64,000 nt of DNA, taken from Procambarus clarkii. Its lineage: Eukaryota; Arthropoda; Malacostraca; Decapoda; Cambaridae. The translations under genes were made by a program, and so were the position numbers. The DNA is taken from the NCBI RefSeq assembly GCF_040958095.1, contig NC_091195.1, forward strand, positions 20,648,132-20,712,131, written 5' to 3'. Shown piece after piece: positions 45,691 to 57,990 of this stretch. Numbering within the stretch: the stretch's first letter is position 1; each line of letters starts with the position of its first letter. The notes below the pieces were generated by a model. The model was given only the letters and a program-made list of their open reading frames with translations, was not told where the DNA came from and did no database searches.

Positions 45691-45780
45691 GAGCAGCAAT
45701 GCTGTTGCTGTGAGCGGTAGTTGGAAGGGTTACACAGGCACATAATGGGCTCAGGGACTGAACCCCAAAATTAGCCACGC
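45691..45780 (+). repeat. Dispersed repeat fragment related to 14866-14935
   Basis: GAGCGGTAGTTGGAAGGGTT ACACAGGCACATAATGGG CTCAGGGACTGAACCCC. Confidence 0.5.
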
Positions 45781-45812
45781 AAATTACAGTCTTGATGAAC
45801 TAGTTATAAAAT

Positions 45813-46107
45813 TCAAAGTTCAAACGCCAATGAACATTTCTGAACTTGAGCATTCCTGTAAACACCCAATTCAACTCGCTCAGGATATTCTGTAATTGTT
45901 ATGTTTAATGCAGTCGCCAAATTTAAAATATTCAACACTCCTTCAAATTCCTTAATATTTACAAAACCTTCCAAGTGTGCAATACAGAGAAATTCTATTA
46001 GTGGATATCCAACATATTTTACAAACACATTTGCAAAAACTTCTCCTTTACCAAACATGTTGGGCGCACCATCGATTGACACACAAACTATTTTTTTTAA
46101 AGTTTAA
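45813..46107 (-). pseudogene. hAT transposase fragment 1
   Basis: The minus frame contains SIDGAPNMFGKGEVFANVFV and PLIEFLCIAHLEGF, parallel to the TDGAPSMTG...GF and P.I.FHCIIHQEAL blocks of the ZBED5/FAM200/GTF2IRD2 type of hAT transposase. The catalytic Asp of the DGA block is retained; the remaining domain is missing or shifted. Confidence 0.65.
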
Positions 46108-46206
46108 CCTCATGCTTAAACAATTATTTTATAATTTAATCAGTTCTTCGTATATATTTCATCGTTACAAAATAGAGCAATAATACCTAGCCTAGCCTTT
46201 GACGTA

Positions 46207-46453
<247 letters not shown>

Positions 46454-47381
46454 CAAAAGCTACCATCATATATATATATTATCGGAAAACAATTCTGCTA
46501 ATTCATTTCAGACCATGAAAATCACATGGGGGTTGAGGGGGGTACTGATATTGAACTCAGGCCTTCCCCGACCAGACTATGTCCGTCCTGCACCTCAGAC
46601 CAATCCCCCTGCAAAGTTTGAGGAGGCTGGTCCCAAGCGCAAGGCAATTCTCACTTAAAAGATATATATATTCATAGTTTATTGTCCGCGACAAAACATT
46701 CAATTTTTTTCACGAGAAAAGGGCAAAGAAACAGTGCCCAATCACTTGGGCCTTCGGGGATAGAACAACGGCTCTGCAAGATTTATCATCTGTATTAACA
46801 TGGTCCTATTATACAACTTTATTATAATTTCTATAATATACTTTTATAATATATGGTATAAAACCTTATTTGATATATATTAAACTATTTGATGGTAGTC
46901 GAATGTATTCAGCAAAAATATACTATATATTTGTTTCGTAATCAAATATTTAAAATTACTTTCTTGTTATCACTTTCCCTCTATATTACATATTTAACAG
47001 TTTTATTTTTTATGTTATTATTGCTCGGAGTGCGAGGAGAGGACGCGAAGAAGCTGCCCTTCAACACACCGATATGACGATAAGGCTTCTCCTAGTGCCC
47101 CATCTTAATGTATACAGAAAAACTGTATATGGTTCCCCATCACTTATCAAGCAGTTTAATCATTTAGAAGAATGTAGCCATCATATATTAAAGCAGAAAC
47201 ACTTTTAGAAAAGAGAGTTTGCAAGGTACAAATAAGAGAGATCAGTGATAACTCAAGTTCACGAATCAAGTTTTCTGCTGTGGCTAGGCTGGCTTCAGGC
47301 GACACTTGGCAATGCCCAGCCCGGAGGTGGTGACTTGTCAGTCAACCATCTCACCTGGCTGTTGCAGCAGTAATCAGTATA
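46454..47381. other. No gene seen
   Basis: 46510-46650 (GGGGGTTGAGGGGGGTACTG, TTGAACTCAGGCCTTCCCCG) looks like another tRNA-containing dispersed repeat. The rest is AT-rich. Confidence 0.4.
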
Positions 47382-47505
47382 CCCTTGGTACACCCACTCT
47401 TCATCCGCCACCACCTGGTACACCCACTCTTCATCCGCCACCACCTGGTACACCCGCTACTCATCCGCCACCAGCTGGTAGACCCCGCTATTCACCCGCC
47501 ACTAA
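47382..47505 (+). repeat. 30-bp tandem repeat, 4 copies
   Basis: The unit is TGGTACACCCACTCTTCATC CGCCACCACC. Copies 3-4 are diverged. Confidence 0.9.
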
Positions 47506-48776
47506 CTGCTGATTCATCCATCGTCACCCAGGTTTGCTTTGCGTCAAGTCATATCGGCCTCTGGAGGGTTATCAAGCCTACCTCAATACTTTACAAGTAT
47601 ACTCAGTAAACTCAGTGCGTATGCTTCGAGAAGCGGGTATACACCTTTCAGTCTCATTATCCCTTGTTACCCACACGCCAAATATACCACAGATAGCTTT
47701 TAGTCGCTTTTGCAAACATGGTATGAATTTGATTTTTATTTCGGCGCTTGGCGTGCAAATTTTAGTGTAAGGCCTATCGACTTCAGGGTCATTAAGAATT
47801 AAATTAATCTATGAATAATGAGATATCATTCCATCTTTCAATAGGATATTAAGTATACGTATATCTATGTATATCAGTGGTCAGTAATAAAAAGGTTGGC
47901 TAATCAAGAATACATTAAAAATCGAACCATTGCCAAATATAGTACACATACTAGCTGACTAATATATATATATATATATACGCAAAGTAGGCCTAGGTAA
48001 AGTTAAGTCTATAGTTTAATTAGTTTCATTTTCTTATATTATTGTTAAGTCATAGCTATATATCGATACCATAGGTGCCTTTGTCGAATGGTATATATAT
48101 GGTAAAGTATATTTTGGGTTGGTATAATCCCCCAACGGTCAATACGTGTAAACTATACTCGAGAAGGGTTGTATAATTGACTGCGATCACACACATTTCT
48201 CGTATAACAAGAGTTCCGAGTTGTGTTTGTAAACAATGATTCTGTAGCCACGTGGTCAGATTTATGTTCTGTTCATTTTATAAACGTTTTTCCCCAATGG
48301 ATTTGTGTCCGGGATTTAGTGACCTTGTTCACAGATAATTGTACAACTATTTCTCACTTTAATATATTGTATGTAGTGAACATGTTCCCTTGTCTCTACA
48401 CATCTAAATTATTGGGACTGCTTAAGATGTTCTCATTGGTTAGGTCATCCTGAATGAATTTCGTCACTTAATGCCACTGAAGCAGGCCAAAGTACTATCA
48501 TTGCAATCTGTGATTGCAATGAAAACTAGACTTAATTAGATTAAAATAAGGCCCTTTTTGTCTTATACAAATTATGGCTGTGATTTAATAATGATGAACT
48601 TAGTTATGCAAAGTTTAAATGATATGGGTAAAAAGTTTAAAGCAAATCCCAATATAGGGTGGAAATTTAAATTTGAAAAAAGACCATTATATCAAGTAAT
48701 GTTTATCTTTGAGGAGAACAGCCTCTAGCCTGACGGAAGCGACCTTGTTAGACCTGAGACGGACAGCTTCCTCACG
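47506..48776. other. No gene seen
   Basis: Contains the inverted single-copy relative of the 28-bp minisatellite (47556-47580, CTCTGGAGGGTTATCAAG). No other feature recognised. Confidence 0.4.
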
Positions 48777-48860
48777 TTCAGGGATGGCAAACCTATAGCA
48801 CACGTGCCCAGTGTGGCACGCGAGCTAATTGTGCTGGCATGTGTGTCATGACCTCATGAT
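48777..48860. mobile_element. Possible hAT terminal end
   Basis: CAGGGATGGCAAACCTATAG CACACGTGCCC and GTGGCACGCGAGCTAATTGT resemble the CAGGG(A/G)TGGCAAAC-type ends of hAT elements related to the transposase remnants nearby. The opposite end was not located. Confidence 0.4.
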
Positions 48861-49082
48861 CCACAGCATCGCTGGCCAACCAAAGTCTGGTCCATTTTCA
48901 ATAAGTGTCTAGGGTAAGTTTAAAAGACTGGTTAAAACATCACCAGTTTACTGGGACATATAAACGGGTCACCGTAAAACACTGAGAACTAACATTCTCT
49001 ATATACAACTGATACTTTCATCAGAAGAAAGAGCTTCAACTATCAGCTCAAATAGTCACATCGATGAACTTTAACTTAAACA

Positions 49083-49262
49083 CAGCTTAAATCAGCTATC
49101 ACATCAGCTATTAAAGCAGCTAACACATCAGCTATTAAATCAACTATCACATCAGCTATTAAATCAGCTATTAAATCAGCTATCACATCAGCTATTAAAT
49201 CAACTATCACATCAGCTATTAAATCAGCTATCACATCAGCTATTAAATCAGCTATCACATCA
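49083..49262 (+). repeat. 24-bp tandem repeat (12-mer based)
   Basis: ATCAGCTATTAA and ATCAGCTATCAC/ATCAACTATCAC 12-mers alternate. Confidence 0.92.
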
Positions 49263-50036
49263 GTAACGGCTAATACTTAGGACTAGCTGGTACGAGGCTC
49301 CAACCTAGCACAGTGGTAGACTAACCCAAGTAACAGTATGGAGATCTGATACATAAATATCGCGTGAGACATCTATCACGTACTGCTACACAATAATAAT
49401 CTATGACCCTCAGTTGCTTAAAATCACCTTCCACCTGACTTACTGATATATCAGTTAGCCTGATCCATTTACAACAGGATTTCTCTTATAATATATACCT
49501 TATTAATATATAGGACAACCCAAGGACTGGATTTTTCACGTCCGTTTCTCTGGGAAATCAGGAGAGTTGTGACTAGCTAACGGCCATGTCAGCCGAGAAT
49601 GACTTTGTTGCCAGCAGGGCAAGTCACTCCAACCTTCCTCTTTTGCTTAACAGAAGCTCCAGACATAAATATTTACATCTAGTTCATACTGTACCTAATC
49701 TGATATATACGTGAACAAATCCAAATCCGAAGAAATGAACATGAATTCATTTGATGCATCACGCTATTGTGATTTCTGTGTGTACTGATATATACATAAT
49801 ACAATATATATGCAAAACCTCAAGATATATAAGAATATATAAAAATATATGTGCTAAACACATAATTTCTATGGACATCTGACTGCAGACGATTCACGAA
49901 AGGTCAGGGGGGGGGAAGGGGGGTATATGGGAGGAATTCTAGCAATTACCGATCGATCGATCGTTTACGACCTGAACTACCATATATTCCCATACCTCAA
50001 GTATACAGGTGTATAAACAACCATAAGCTAATCCAC

Positions 50037-50110
50037 TACGGGCTCACCATAGCCCGTGCTACTTGGAACTTCTCGTTTCAGATAACGAATCTTTAACAAC
50101 AACAATATTC
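50037..50110 (+). repeat. Dispersed hairpin-rich repeat, copy 3
   Basis: CTACGGGCTCACCATAGCCC GTGCTACTTGGAAC then GAATCTTTAACAACAACAA. Confidence 0.7.
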
Positions 50111-50344
50111 TGCTATTCCACAAAAGAATACTAATACAAGAGTATGCTGTTAGTAATGTGACTAATAGTTTGACCGCAACATACACTTACACCATATATA
50201 CACTTATACACACACTTACACAGGTGTAAGTGTGTGTGGTCATAAGAATGTGGTAAGCCTGCCGACCCATGATTCTTTAAACTCTTCCTCTTAAAATAAA
50301 TGCACAATTATCTAATCGACAGCTGACCTCTCGAAACTAATTTT

Positions 50345-51130
50345 TATGGCAATTGATGATACATCCAGCATGACTGGTCAAAAAACACGTTTTGTAAATG
50401 TGTTTACAAAATATGTTGGACATCTACTGGTTGAATTTTTACACGAAGAGGCTTTGTGTGCAAAACTTGGCTATAAGAAGTGGTGAAAACTGTGAAAAAG
50501 ATTATTATATTTCTACGTATGCTTTAAAAGAAAAAGACAACCTCAGATGAGCCAATCTTTTACTGAACCAAGCGAACTTAGAGTACACAGGAGTAATTAT
50601 GTACAACAATGTTCATTGGATTAGTAGAGGCTATGTCCTTAGGCAGTTTGATGAGTGTGTGAAGTTCATCTGTTTTTTGACCAATGAGAAATGTTCTTGA
50701 CAAGAATTATGTGACGTAGGGAGTTAAAGATTGAGATTTTCTATAAATTTCACCTTACATTTAAATTACTTGAACACCATAACAGTCCGTGAAATTAAAC
50801 GGAAAATGTTTAAACGTTATATCGACAATAACACATTTCAATCCTAAAGCTAAAGATAAAAAAAATGTCTGATCTTGAAAAGCAAGTTTCGAGCATCGTG
50901 ATTTAAATCCTGATCAATTTTATTTTAAAATCAACTAAATTCAGGTCATTTTGAAGAAACTGAAAATTTCATAAAGTGAGCAACGATGTATCATTAGACA
51001 AATTGAATTTGGAAACGTTTCAATGGACTGATTCGGATAATTTTCAGATGCATTTGACAGAATTACAAAGCAGCTCAATTTGTCGACTTAAAGAGCTGAA
51101 GACGAAAATATTGAAAATTATCAGTTAGTG
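50345..51130 (+). pseudogene. hAT transposase fragment 2
   Basis: MAIDDTSSMTGQKTRFVNVF, YVGHLLVEFLHEEALCAKLG and, after a gap, LEYTGVIMYNNVHWISRGYV LRQFDECVKF. These are the DxxxxMTG, HQEALCAK and HNEVRWLSRGKVLERF blocks of the FAM200/ZBED-type hAT transposase. Stops occur after KKW and after NEKCS. The protein differs from fragment 1, so these are separate insertions of one family. Confidence 0.72.
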
Positions 51131-51244
51131 ACGAATCTTTTAACTGAAAACTCTCAATATATCATTATTAGCAGTATTTACATCGACATATTCACGTGTT
51201 TCATTGTTTTTAATGATGAACTTTGTCATCTATAATCTGTTGTT

Positions 51245-51312
51245 CAAGATCCGCTACCTAGAACAAAGAGTTCCACGTAGCACGGGCTATGGCGATCCCG
51301 TAGTTGTATCTA
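51245..51312 (-). repeat. Dispersed hairpin-rich repeat, copy 4
   Basis: Minus strand: CTACGGGATCGCCATAGCCC GTGCTACGTGGAAC then GTTCTAGGTAGCGGATCTTG. It retains both stems with compensating-looking changes (GGAACTCTTTGTTC). Confidence 0.65.
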
Positions 51313-52977
51313 TAGTTATAGTAGTAGATTTAAAAAAAAGAAAAACGACTGCTGCTTTGCTTTTAACACGACTCAGTGCAAGGGAGGCACAAACTATCAT
51401 TTATTGGCGCAGCAGTAAAAATCTTCGAGTAAAATTACTTTACTTTCGATTAAGTTTTGAGTTGAATAATATGAACCAAAGTTTATGATCTCACGTTCAC
51501 ATTTTTTTTTATAAGCTAAAATACTATTATGTTATTTTGCAACTCTTGTTAACATTAATAGTTTGTTAACCGACTTTCTAAATAGCTTTCATTGACTTCA
51601 ATCTCCCTCTGTTATACTTTGTATTAGTATAATATACTTATATTAGTATAATAAAATAAAATATAATTTTTTATTAGACCAGGACGGAGGCTACCTTGCT
51701 AGTCCTGATTGGGGACTAGTTTCCTAAGAACTATTGCTAGTGACTATCTTTGCAGAGCGTCTTACAAGAAACTGTTGGTTTTGCAACATTAGTGTTGCAG
51801 TTATTAAAGAAATGCAACAAATTTCTTTCATGACAAGGTACCGACTCTAAGATGCTTTGGCTTTAATAGCTAGGATATACCGTTATGTTTTAATAGCCGG
51901 ATGCCGTTGCTAGGATATCTTGTTATGTTCGTAGCTATCACCTACCGTTTTCAGATGATATCTTTAGATCACGTTTCGACTGTTCAGTATTTACAAGAGA
52001 CAGATACGAGGGAGGAAATAGATTTAACCGAAAGATAAATATATTTATCGATATTAATTGAGAGAATTGCGTGTGTGTGTGGGGGGGGGGTTGAAGGTCT
52101 TTATGTGGGTGATGAAGATTGTTTGGGTGTGTGTGTGTGAGTGTTTGTGTTGTGTGTTTCAAGAAAAAATAATGTTTAGCGAACATATTTTGGTAAATGT
52201 GCATCGGTCTCTCACTCTCTGTCTCTGTCTCTCCTCTTGACTCGTGGGAATTTCTCACCTGGTCGTGGCGACAAGAATTTGACGTCAATAATGTGACGTC
52301 AAGAAACATAGTTGGCAATGTTGTTTGGGACCCCAGCGCCCGACGTTACTAACCCAGGGAAAAATGCCTATTACAAGAGGTGTTCGAGAGAGCTTAAGGT
52401 AGCGAGGCTTGAGGGAAGGAATGTATATTTATATATATATATATAGTATAGAGGGTTATTGAGTACTCAACCACAGATTGTGATTGACGTTCATTTACAA
52501 CAGCATATCTATCTATCTCTCTAAACATCATTTTGAGGCAACAGAACCTACGTTCTGCTGACTCCCAGACACCTGCCTTAACCGACTCAGCCATGATGGT
52601 ACATAAGTCGACCAACCCAGAACTCTATTGAATTCACTGGGAAGTTCTGGTGGCCCCAAACCGGAGCCCAACCAGGGATTTACAATCAACACGACTAAAC
52701 ATGAGAGTACAAGAATTAAGGAAACAGCAGGGCCTACAGGAGACAGCTATTCATACTCACCCAAACTAATTCTTACATATATCTAACCTACGCTTGAAAC
52801 AATCAATTTCATTCCTATCATGTTACCCAGTAATCTGTTCCACAAATCAACAACCCTAATCCCAAACCAGTATTTACCCAGGTCTTTCCTGAATCTAGAC
52901 TTATCTTATTTATATCTAATCTAGAGAGACCTGGGGTGGAGAGAAACAGAGACCTCTTCCAGGGTTTCCATACCACA
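51313..52977. other. No gene seen; a few repeat scraps
   Basis: tRNA-like minus-strand fragment at about 52555-52605 (GGCTGAGTCGGTTAAGGCAG). 52740-52930 may be an old LINE end. A GT-rich run lies near 52070-52145. Confidence 0.4.
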
Positions 52978-53110
52978 AACTCATTCTATGCCACAAACAA
53001 ACTCATTCTATGCCACAAACAAACTCATTCTATGCCACAAACAAACTCATTCTATGCCACAAACAAACTCATTCTATGCCACAAACACTCATTCTATGCC
53101 ACAAACTCAA
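52978..53110 (+). repeat. 22-bp tandem repeat, about 6 copies
   Basis: The unit is ACTCATTCTATGCCACAAAC AA; the last copies are shortened. Confidence 0.93.
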
Positions 53111-53369
53111 GTCATTTAACCAGAGTTCAACAGGTAGAAAAATCTTTTGACTTTCTCTGCAAGGCTCAGTCATGCGCAGGTATGCATTACACATGCGCAG
53201 TTGGTCATTAGTGTGCAATTACTCATCATGAGAGCATGAGGCAGCTCGGGTCCTGAAGCTATGGAACGGGAGAACGGTGAGTGAGTGAGTGGGGGGGGGG
53301 GAGGGGGGAGGAGGTACTAGATGAGTGCAATGAACGTGGAGATGAGTTTCTATAATGAACACACACACA

Positions 53370-53452
53370 TTGATTGATTGGTTGATTGACAGTTGAGAGG
53401 CGGGACCCAAGAGCCGAAGCTCAACCCCCGCAAGCACAACTTGGTGAGTACA
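53370..53452 (+). mobile_element. Short SINE fragment (GAGGCGGGACC family)
   Basis: TTGATTGACAGTTGAGAGGC GGGACCCAAGAGCCG and GCTCAACCCCCGCAAGCACA. It carries a TTGATTGATTGGTTGATTGA lead. Matches 33040-33112. Confidence 0.7.
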
Positions 53453-53500
53453 AAGAAATTAATCGAATATGCTATAAATAAACATATAAAACAACCCCCC

Positions 53501-53604
<104 letters not shown>

Positions 53605-53793
53605 TGCAAACCAGATACAATAATACACACACGCATAAACGATCGTAAATACAATAGTAAATACAGATACAAAATACAATTAATTTGCAACACGGATATA
53701 ACGATGTAATACACAAAAAAAAATATTGCGCTGCATCACACAGTTCAACGCCCAACAGAATGTGAACTAACATGTTAATGTGACTTTTTACAG

Positions 53794-55945
53794 GTTCACC
53801 AGTTGTCTTCGGGCCGGGATGGAGCTGCCCTTGGCCGCCCACGAGAACAACGGTCCCCGAGCCCACTACGCCAACCCCATCTATTACCAGGGCTTTGAAC
53901 GCGTCCAGGACCGGTTGAGGACTGCCCATGCCGCCTTCAGCAAGAGCCCCCACGCGGAGAACGGCCCTACCCACCTGTTAGAGGGCATCGTTGCCGATTC
54001 GTCCCAAGCTGTCACTCCTCCCGGCGGTTTGATAGGTCCTTCGCCTATCCTCGGATATAGAGGCGTGGGCTTTGGCCATCCTGGGGCAGAGTCCTATCCC
54101 CTCCGGAGTCCTAGTTTGCCTGCTAGCCACGGATTCTTGGCTAGTTTCACGCCTATGGTTAGACATGGGTCTCTTGCTAGCCACGAGTCGCTCGCTAGCC
54201 GCTTGGAGGTTGATAAACACGATTCTACTAGTAAATATAATTCTATATCTAGACATATATATGCATCAACATCTACACGTGTGAACTCCGAGAGCAAGCA
54301 AACACCTATAGTTAACAATAGTCCCGCCGGGAGCCATGTGTCTGGTGATAGACATTCCAACAGCCAATCGTCTATGTCATCCCTCAGCCACGCTAGATAT
54401 TCACTTACGCTTGATCTATCTTCCCCTAGACATTCAGCCATATCTCCCTTGAGTCATCCGAGATATTCACCCATGACTACTGTGAGTCATACTCAACATT
54501 CACCTATCACTGCCCTAAGACATTCACCCGAGACTTCACTTAGTCCCATCAGAACTTCTCCAAATACCCAAAGTCCCATCCGAACTTCTCCCGCTACCCA
54601 AAATCCCATCAGAACTTCAGCCATAGTTACCCAAAGTTCCACTGGTCACTCATTAACGGCAAACTCTCTCTCAACCGCCCCGAGGCACAGACTAACCAAT
54701 CACAATATCGACCCTCAGGTCCTCCTCGAATCCTGGTCTGAGGGTAAGCCAAATCCTCCAGCTTTGGAATCGGTGGAAGAACCTCAAAATCTCGTCAGAG
54801 GGCAGAGCGAGACGAGCCTCTTGGATTCAAGCTATGCCCCATCGCGGAGTTATCTTGAAGACCCTCTAGATGTCAAAGAGGAAGCTTTGTCTGTTCCTCA
54901 AGTCCTTCCAAGTGTCAAAGAAGAATCTCGGTCTGTTCATCAAGTCCCCCCGAGTGTCAAAGAGGAAGATGTCCTGAAGTTAGAAGACCTCGCGGAGATT
55001 AGAACATTGCATGAATGCAATGTTGCAATCACCGACAATTCGGAACCGGTGGGAGAGAGGATGATCAAAACAGAAGAACTGGGCAATGTTTATTCTTGTT
55101 TCATACAGAAACGTGCCAGATTCCTGGTCAGCACGCCGCTCTACAAGACTCTGGCTTTGCCAGATCGTCAGAAACTCCTCCACACAGCCGTGGCCATGAG
55201 CACCTACTTCACAGGCGCCCATCTCATAGACACTACCAACTACACCTGGAAGAACAACAAGGACGCCGCAGAGAAGAGTTCGCACGTCATGTCTGTCAAT
55301 TCGCTGAGACCTGTCCTCTCCCACGACCAGTTCGTATTCATGATGCGTTACTACATGACCTATTCTCCTTTCTTCTCCGACCAGACGGTCACGCTGCTAA
55401 TGCAGGTTTTGTCGTTATTTTACCCGGAGTCGGGGCTAACGGAGCCTCGGGTGGTCGAGAAGGGTCGGCTTCACTACATTCGTCTCCTTTCTCGTTACCT
55501 GATATCCACCCAGGGTCTCCAAGCGGGCCAAGAACACCTGAAAATACTCATCGAGAGTCAACAGGAGGCTCGGCAGCTGATGAACATTCTTCAGCACGTT
55601 GATTTGGCTCCCCGAGGACCAGGGAATGATGAAGTGGCCTCGAAGAAGATTCTGATGGAGGGAATACAGTTGGTCTTCGAAAAGGCGAGAGAAAGCTTGA
55701 CCAGAGTACCGAGGGAGAGGCAGCAAGATGGATACCATACGGACGGTTCGGGAAGCGAGCCAGACCGGTGTGGCCCTCAAGACGAACTCAACACATTGGA
55801 ATCTCCGCCGATAGAGGATAAGGACCGGATAGACTTTATCCAGCGGACGCTAATCCGTTTGGCTGACTGTGAAGACCCTCAGATCCTGGCGGAAGCTCGT
55901 CGTATCCTACCGACTGATCTTATCCTAAAGTTCTTCCAACTATAA
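53794..55945 (+). CDS. Nuclear receptor, exon 3 (DBD end, long hinge, ligand-binding domain; residues 287-1003)
   Basis: Completes the receptor. The first codons, FTSCLRAGMELP, are the standard end of the DBD (CQACR-F..CL..GM), proving the joint with exon 2. Residues about 297-700 are a long, probably disordered hinge rich in Ser, His and Pro, with RHSP/RYSP-like and SPIRTSP repeats near 485-560, and a 14-residue repeat with VKEE (three copies, 54874-54969). From about residue 710 the LBD follows: IQKRARFLVSTPLYKTLALP, DRQKLLHTAVAMSTYFTGAH near helix 3-5, then LSLFYPESGLTEP and RLHYIRLLSRYL, which fit helices 8-9. After about residue 920 comes a polar tail ending TDLILKFFQL, without the acidic residue of a classical AF-2 helix. 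The stop TAA is at 55943-55945. The protein likely acts in the nucleus as a ligand-regulated or orphan transcription factor. LBD group uncertain; HR96/HR97-like is the working guess. Confidence 0.92.
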
Positions 55946-56378
55946 GCGAGACCGTCCCCTCGACGAGAAGTCGTAAAGCTCAACTAAGTTTAATCTATAA
56001 CTTAAAGCTTCAAGAGGAAGTATAACCCTACCTTCCTCTCTGCTAGAAAGCAGCCCAAACAAGCTAAGGTTATTCCCAGGCCTAGACAACAGCCCAATAG
56101 GGGGAGGTTGTCCCCAGGCCTAAACAACAGAGAATCCACCTTACGTCTCATGGATCTGCCAATCCATGGCGTTACCAATTCTAATATGGCGCCCAGCAAC
56201 CCCAAAGTTATATTTTAGATATAGTTTTAAGTGGAACTTCAGTGGATTTCGCTCCCTCGCTGAGAGGGGGAACGTTGCCATTGGGGTGAGTGAGAGATCG
56301 AAGCAAAAGATGAACAATGAAATAACTGAAACTCTCCCGAAAAGGTACTGAATCATGGTTCGGACCTCTGCGAGTGAC

Positions 56379-56442
<64 letters not shown>

Positions 56443-56500
56443 GGTGGATGTTTTATAAGTGAACTCCAAAACAGTAATACAAATGTTTTGAATTAAAAGC
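55946..56500 (+). other. Probable 3' UTR of the nuclear receptor
   Basis: Follows the TAA without coding character. A (GT)n run occupies about 56378-56440. The only polyadenylation-like hexamer noticed nearby is ATTAAA at 56492-56497, with a T/GT-rich stretch after it; this is weak evidence and longer UTRs are possible. Confidence 0.4.
56378..56440. repeat. (GT)n microsatellite
   Basis: About 63 bp of perfect GT. Confidence 0.95.
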
Positions 56501-56667
56501 TCAAATGTTTTGTACAAATTTGTGTATATTTTTTAAAAGACTTTGCTTACATTTTAACAGGTGTTTGTTCTTGCTGTTTCTATGCGACTCAGGTATTGTG
56601 TTTTTTTTTTTTTTTGTGTCCTGTGGTATTGGTAGCTTAAACTAGTTAGTGGGATGACATCAGACAT

Positions 56668-56706
56668 CACTATAGCAGACATGCACTAGTGATGTCTGCT
56701 ATAGTG
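56668..56706. repeat. Perfect 15-bp hairpin
   Basis: CACTATAGCAGACAT (56668-56682), 9-nt spacer, then the exact complement ATGTCTGCTATAGTG (56692-56706). Outside this, GACATCA words extend the symmetry imperfectly. Confidence 0.85.
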
Positions 56707-56766
56707 CCTCCGCCTCTATTGACCATCATAAGGCTTTGCCAAGTCCATTGATAAAATAGATTTTTC

Positions 56767-56772
<6 letters not shown>

Positions 56773-56834
<62 letters not shown>
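56773..56834. repeat. (AT)n microsatellite
   Basis: About 62 bp of AT. Confidence 0.95.
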
Positions 56835-56836
<2 letters not shown>

Positions 56837-56879
56837 CTCATAAGCTGTATGTACACGCGAGCTAGAAATCACTAGGAAC

Positions 56880-57060
56880 TCTTTTTAACCCGACTGGGAT
56901 TCGAACCCCGGCTGCCCAGGATCTGTGCGCCCGGTACTCTTGGAGCACAGAGTACCGTAATACCATCATTGGTCTACTGGTTATATATGGTACTCTCTGC
57001 GTACAAGAGGATGATCCTGGGGACGGGGGTTCGAATCCTGGACAGGTTTGAGCCATCTTC
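56880..57060. mobile_element. Two tRNA-like fragments in opposite orientation
   Basis: Minus: GGTATTACGGTACTCTGTGC with B-box-like GGGGTTCGAATCCCAGTCGG at about 56893-56990. Plus: GGTCTACTGGTTATATATGG with GGGGTTCGAATCCTGGACAG to about 57050. They could be SINE heads; neither folds into a convincing full tRNA by eye. Confidence 0.5.
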
Positions 57061-57366
57061 TATTTAGTTTTAACTTACATAAATGATTTGATGTTCTTGA
57101 TTTAATGTAAAGTCTTATCAGCCCGTCAGATAAAACTGTGAAAATATCCACATTTCAGAAAATTCGGTTTCTTAGGCAATTATGCACAACTTAAAATAAT
57201 CAATCTCTTTTTTTTTTCCTCTCTCACTGTGTCTGTCTGTCTCTCATAAGTATCCACAAGTTAGGATATCTTCTCCTGGATATCTGGAACCTGCTATCTA
57301 TGCCACAGTTATAACAAGGTTGTGTTATAATAAGCTATAACACTGAGATGTTGTTAGTTGTTAACA
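57061..57366. other. No gene seen
   Basis: AT-rich; pyrimidine patch near 57207-57245. Confidence 0.4.
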
Positions 57367-57368
57367 AC

Positions 57369-57578
57369 CGTAGCCTGGTGGATAGCGCGCAGGACTCATA
57401 ATTCTGTGGCGCGGGTTCGATTCCCGCACCAGGCAGAAACAAATGGGCAAAGTTTCTTTCAAAGTATTCTAGCAGTAAATAGGTACCTGGGAGTTAGTCA
57501 GCTCTCACGGGCTGCTTCCTGGGGGTGGAGACTAAAGCCCCGAAATCATCTCAAGATAACCTCAAGATAACCTTACTG
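57369..57578 (+). mobile_element. tRNA-headed SINE, head type A
   Basis: Head TAGCCTGGTGGATAGCGCGC and CGGGTTCGATTCCCGCACCA (first bases of the acceptor arm lost). The body lacks the GGCCTGGTCGAGGACCGGGC segment, jumping from GGGGGTGGAG to ACTAAAGCCC. Tail ATAACCTCAAGATAACC. Confidence 0.85.
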
Positions 57579-57729
57579 CCTCCCCTCCCTTGTCCCCCCC
57601 CCCTTTCTCAACTCCCCCCCCCCCACCCCTCCTGTGTACCTGTACGGTAATTAGGCTTACAGTAATCTCCCTTCCCCCCCCCTCTCTTACCTTTCTACGG
57701 ACTCTAAGCTTACACATACGGATGGAAGA
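57579..57729. other. C-rich low-complexity stretch
   Basis: Several C7-C10 runs separated by CTCC/TTCC words. Confidence 0.8.
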
Positions 57730-57836
57730 TTAAGCCGTAAGCTTAACAAACCCAACCTTCTCCTGTCATGGGAAGCTTAAGGCAAGAAATCCGCCCAGTC
57801 GTGTAAGTTTATTGCACAATGCTATTCCACAGTTTT
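57730..57836 (+). repeat. Degenerate flank of the TAAGCTTA satellite domain
   Basis: TAAGCTTA, AAGCTTAA and TAAGTTTA words recur every 31-37 bp with dissimilar sequence between them. Confidence 0.7.
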
Positions 57837-57990
57837 GTAAGCTTACGCCACACTAAATAACACCTTTGTAAGCTTACGCCACACTAAATAACACCTTTGT
57901 AAGCTTACGCCACACTAAATAACACCTTTGTAAGCTTACGCCACACTAAATAACACCTTTGTAAGCTTACGCCACACTAAATAACACCTG
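57837..57990 (+). repeat. 31-bp satellite, subfamily 1, 5 copies
   Basis: The unit is GTAAGCTTACGCCACACTAA ATAACACCTTT, nearly invariant. Confidence 0.96.

Noticed and set aside
48223-48453. 76-residue open frame
   Set aside because: AT-rich unique sequence with no domain, splice signals or repeats to support it.
54980-55780. Alternative frames of 114-195 residues within exon 3
   Set aside because: They overlap the LBD-coding frame, which carries recognisable receptor motifs.
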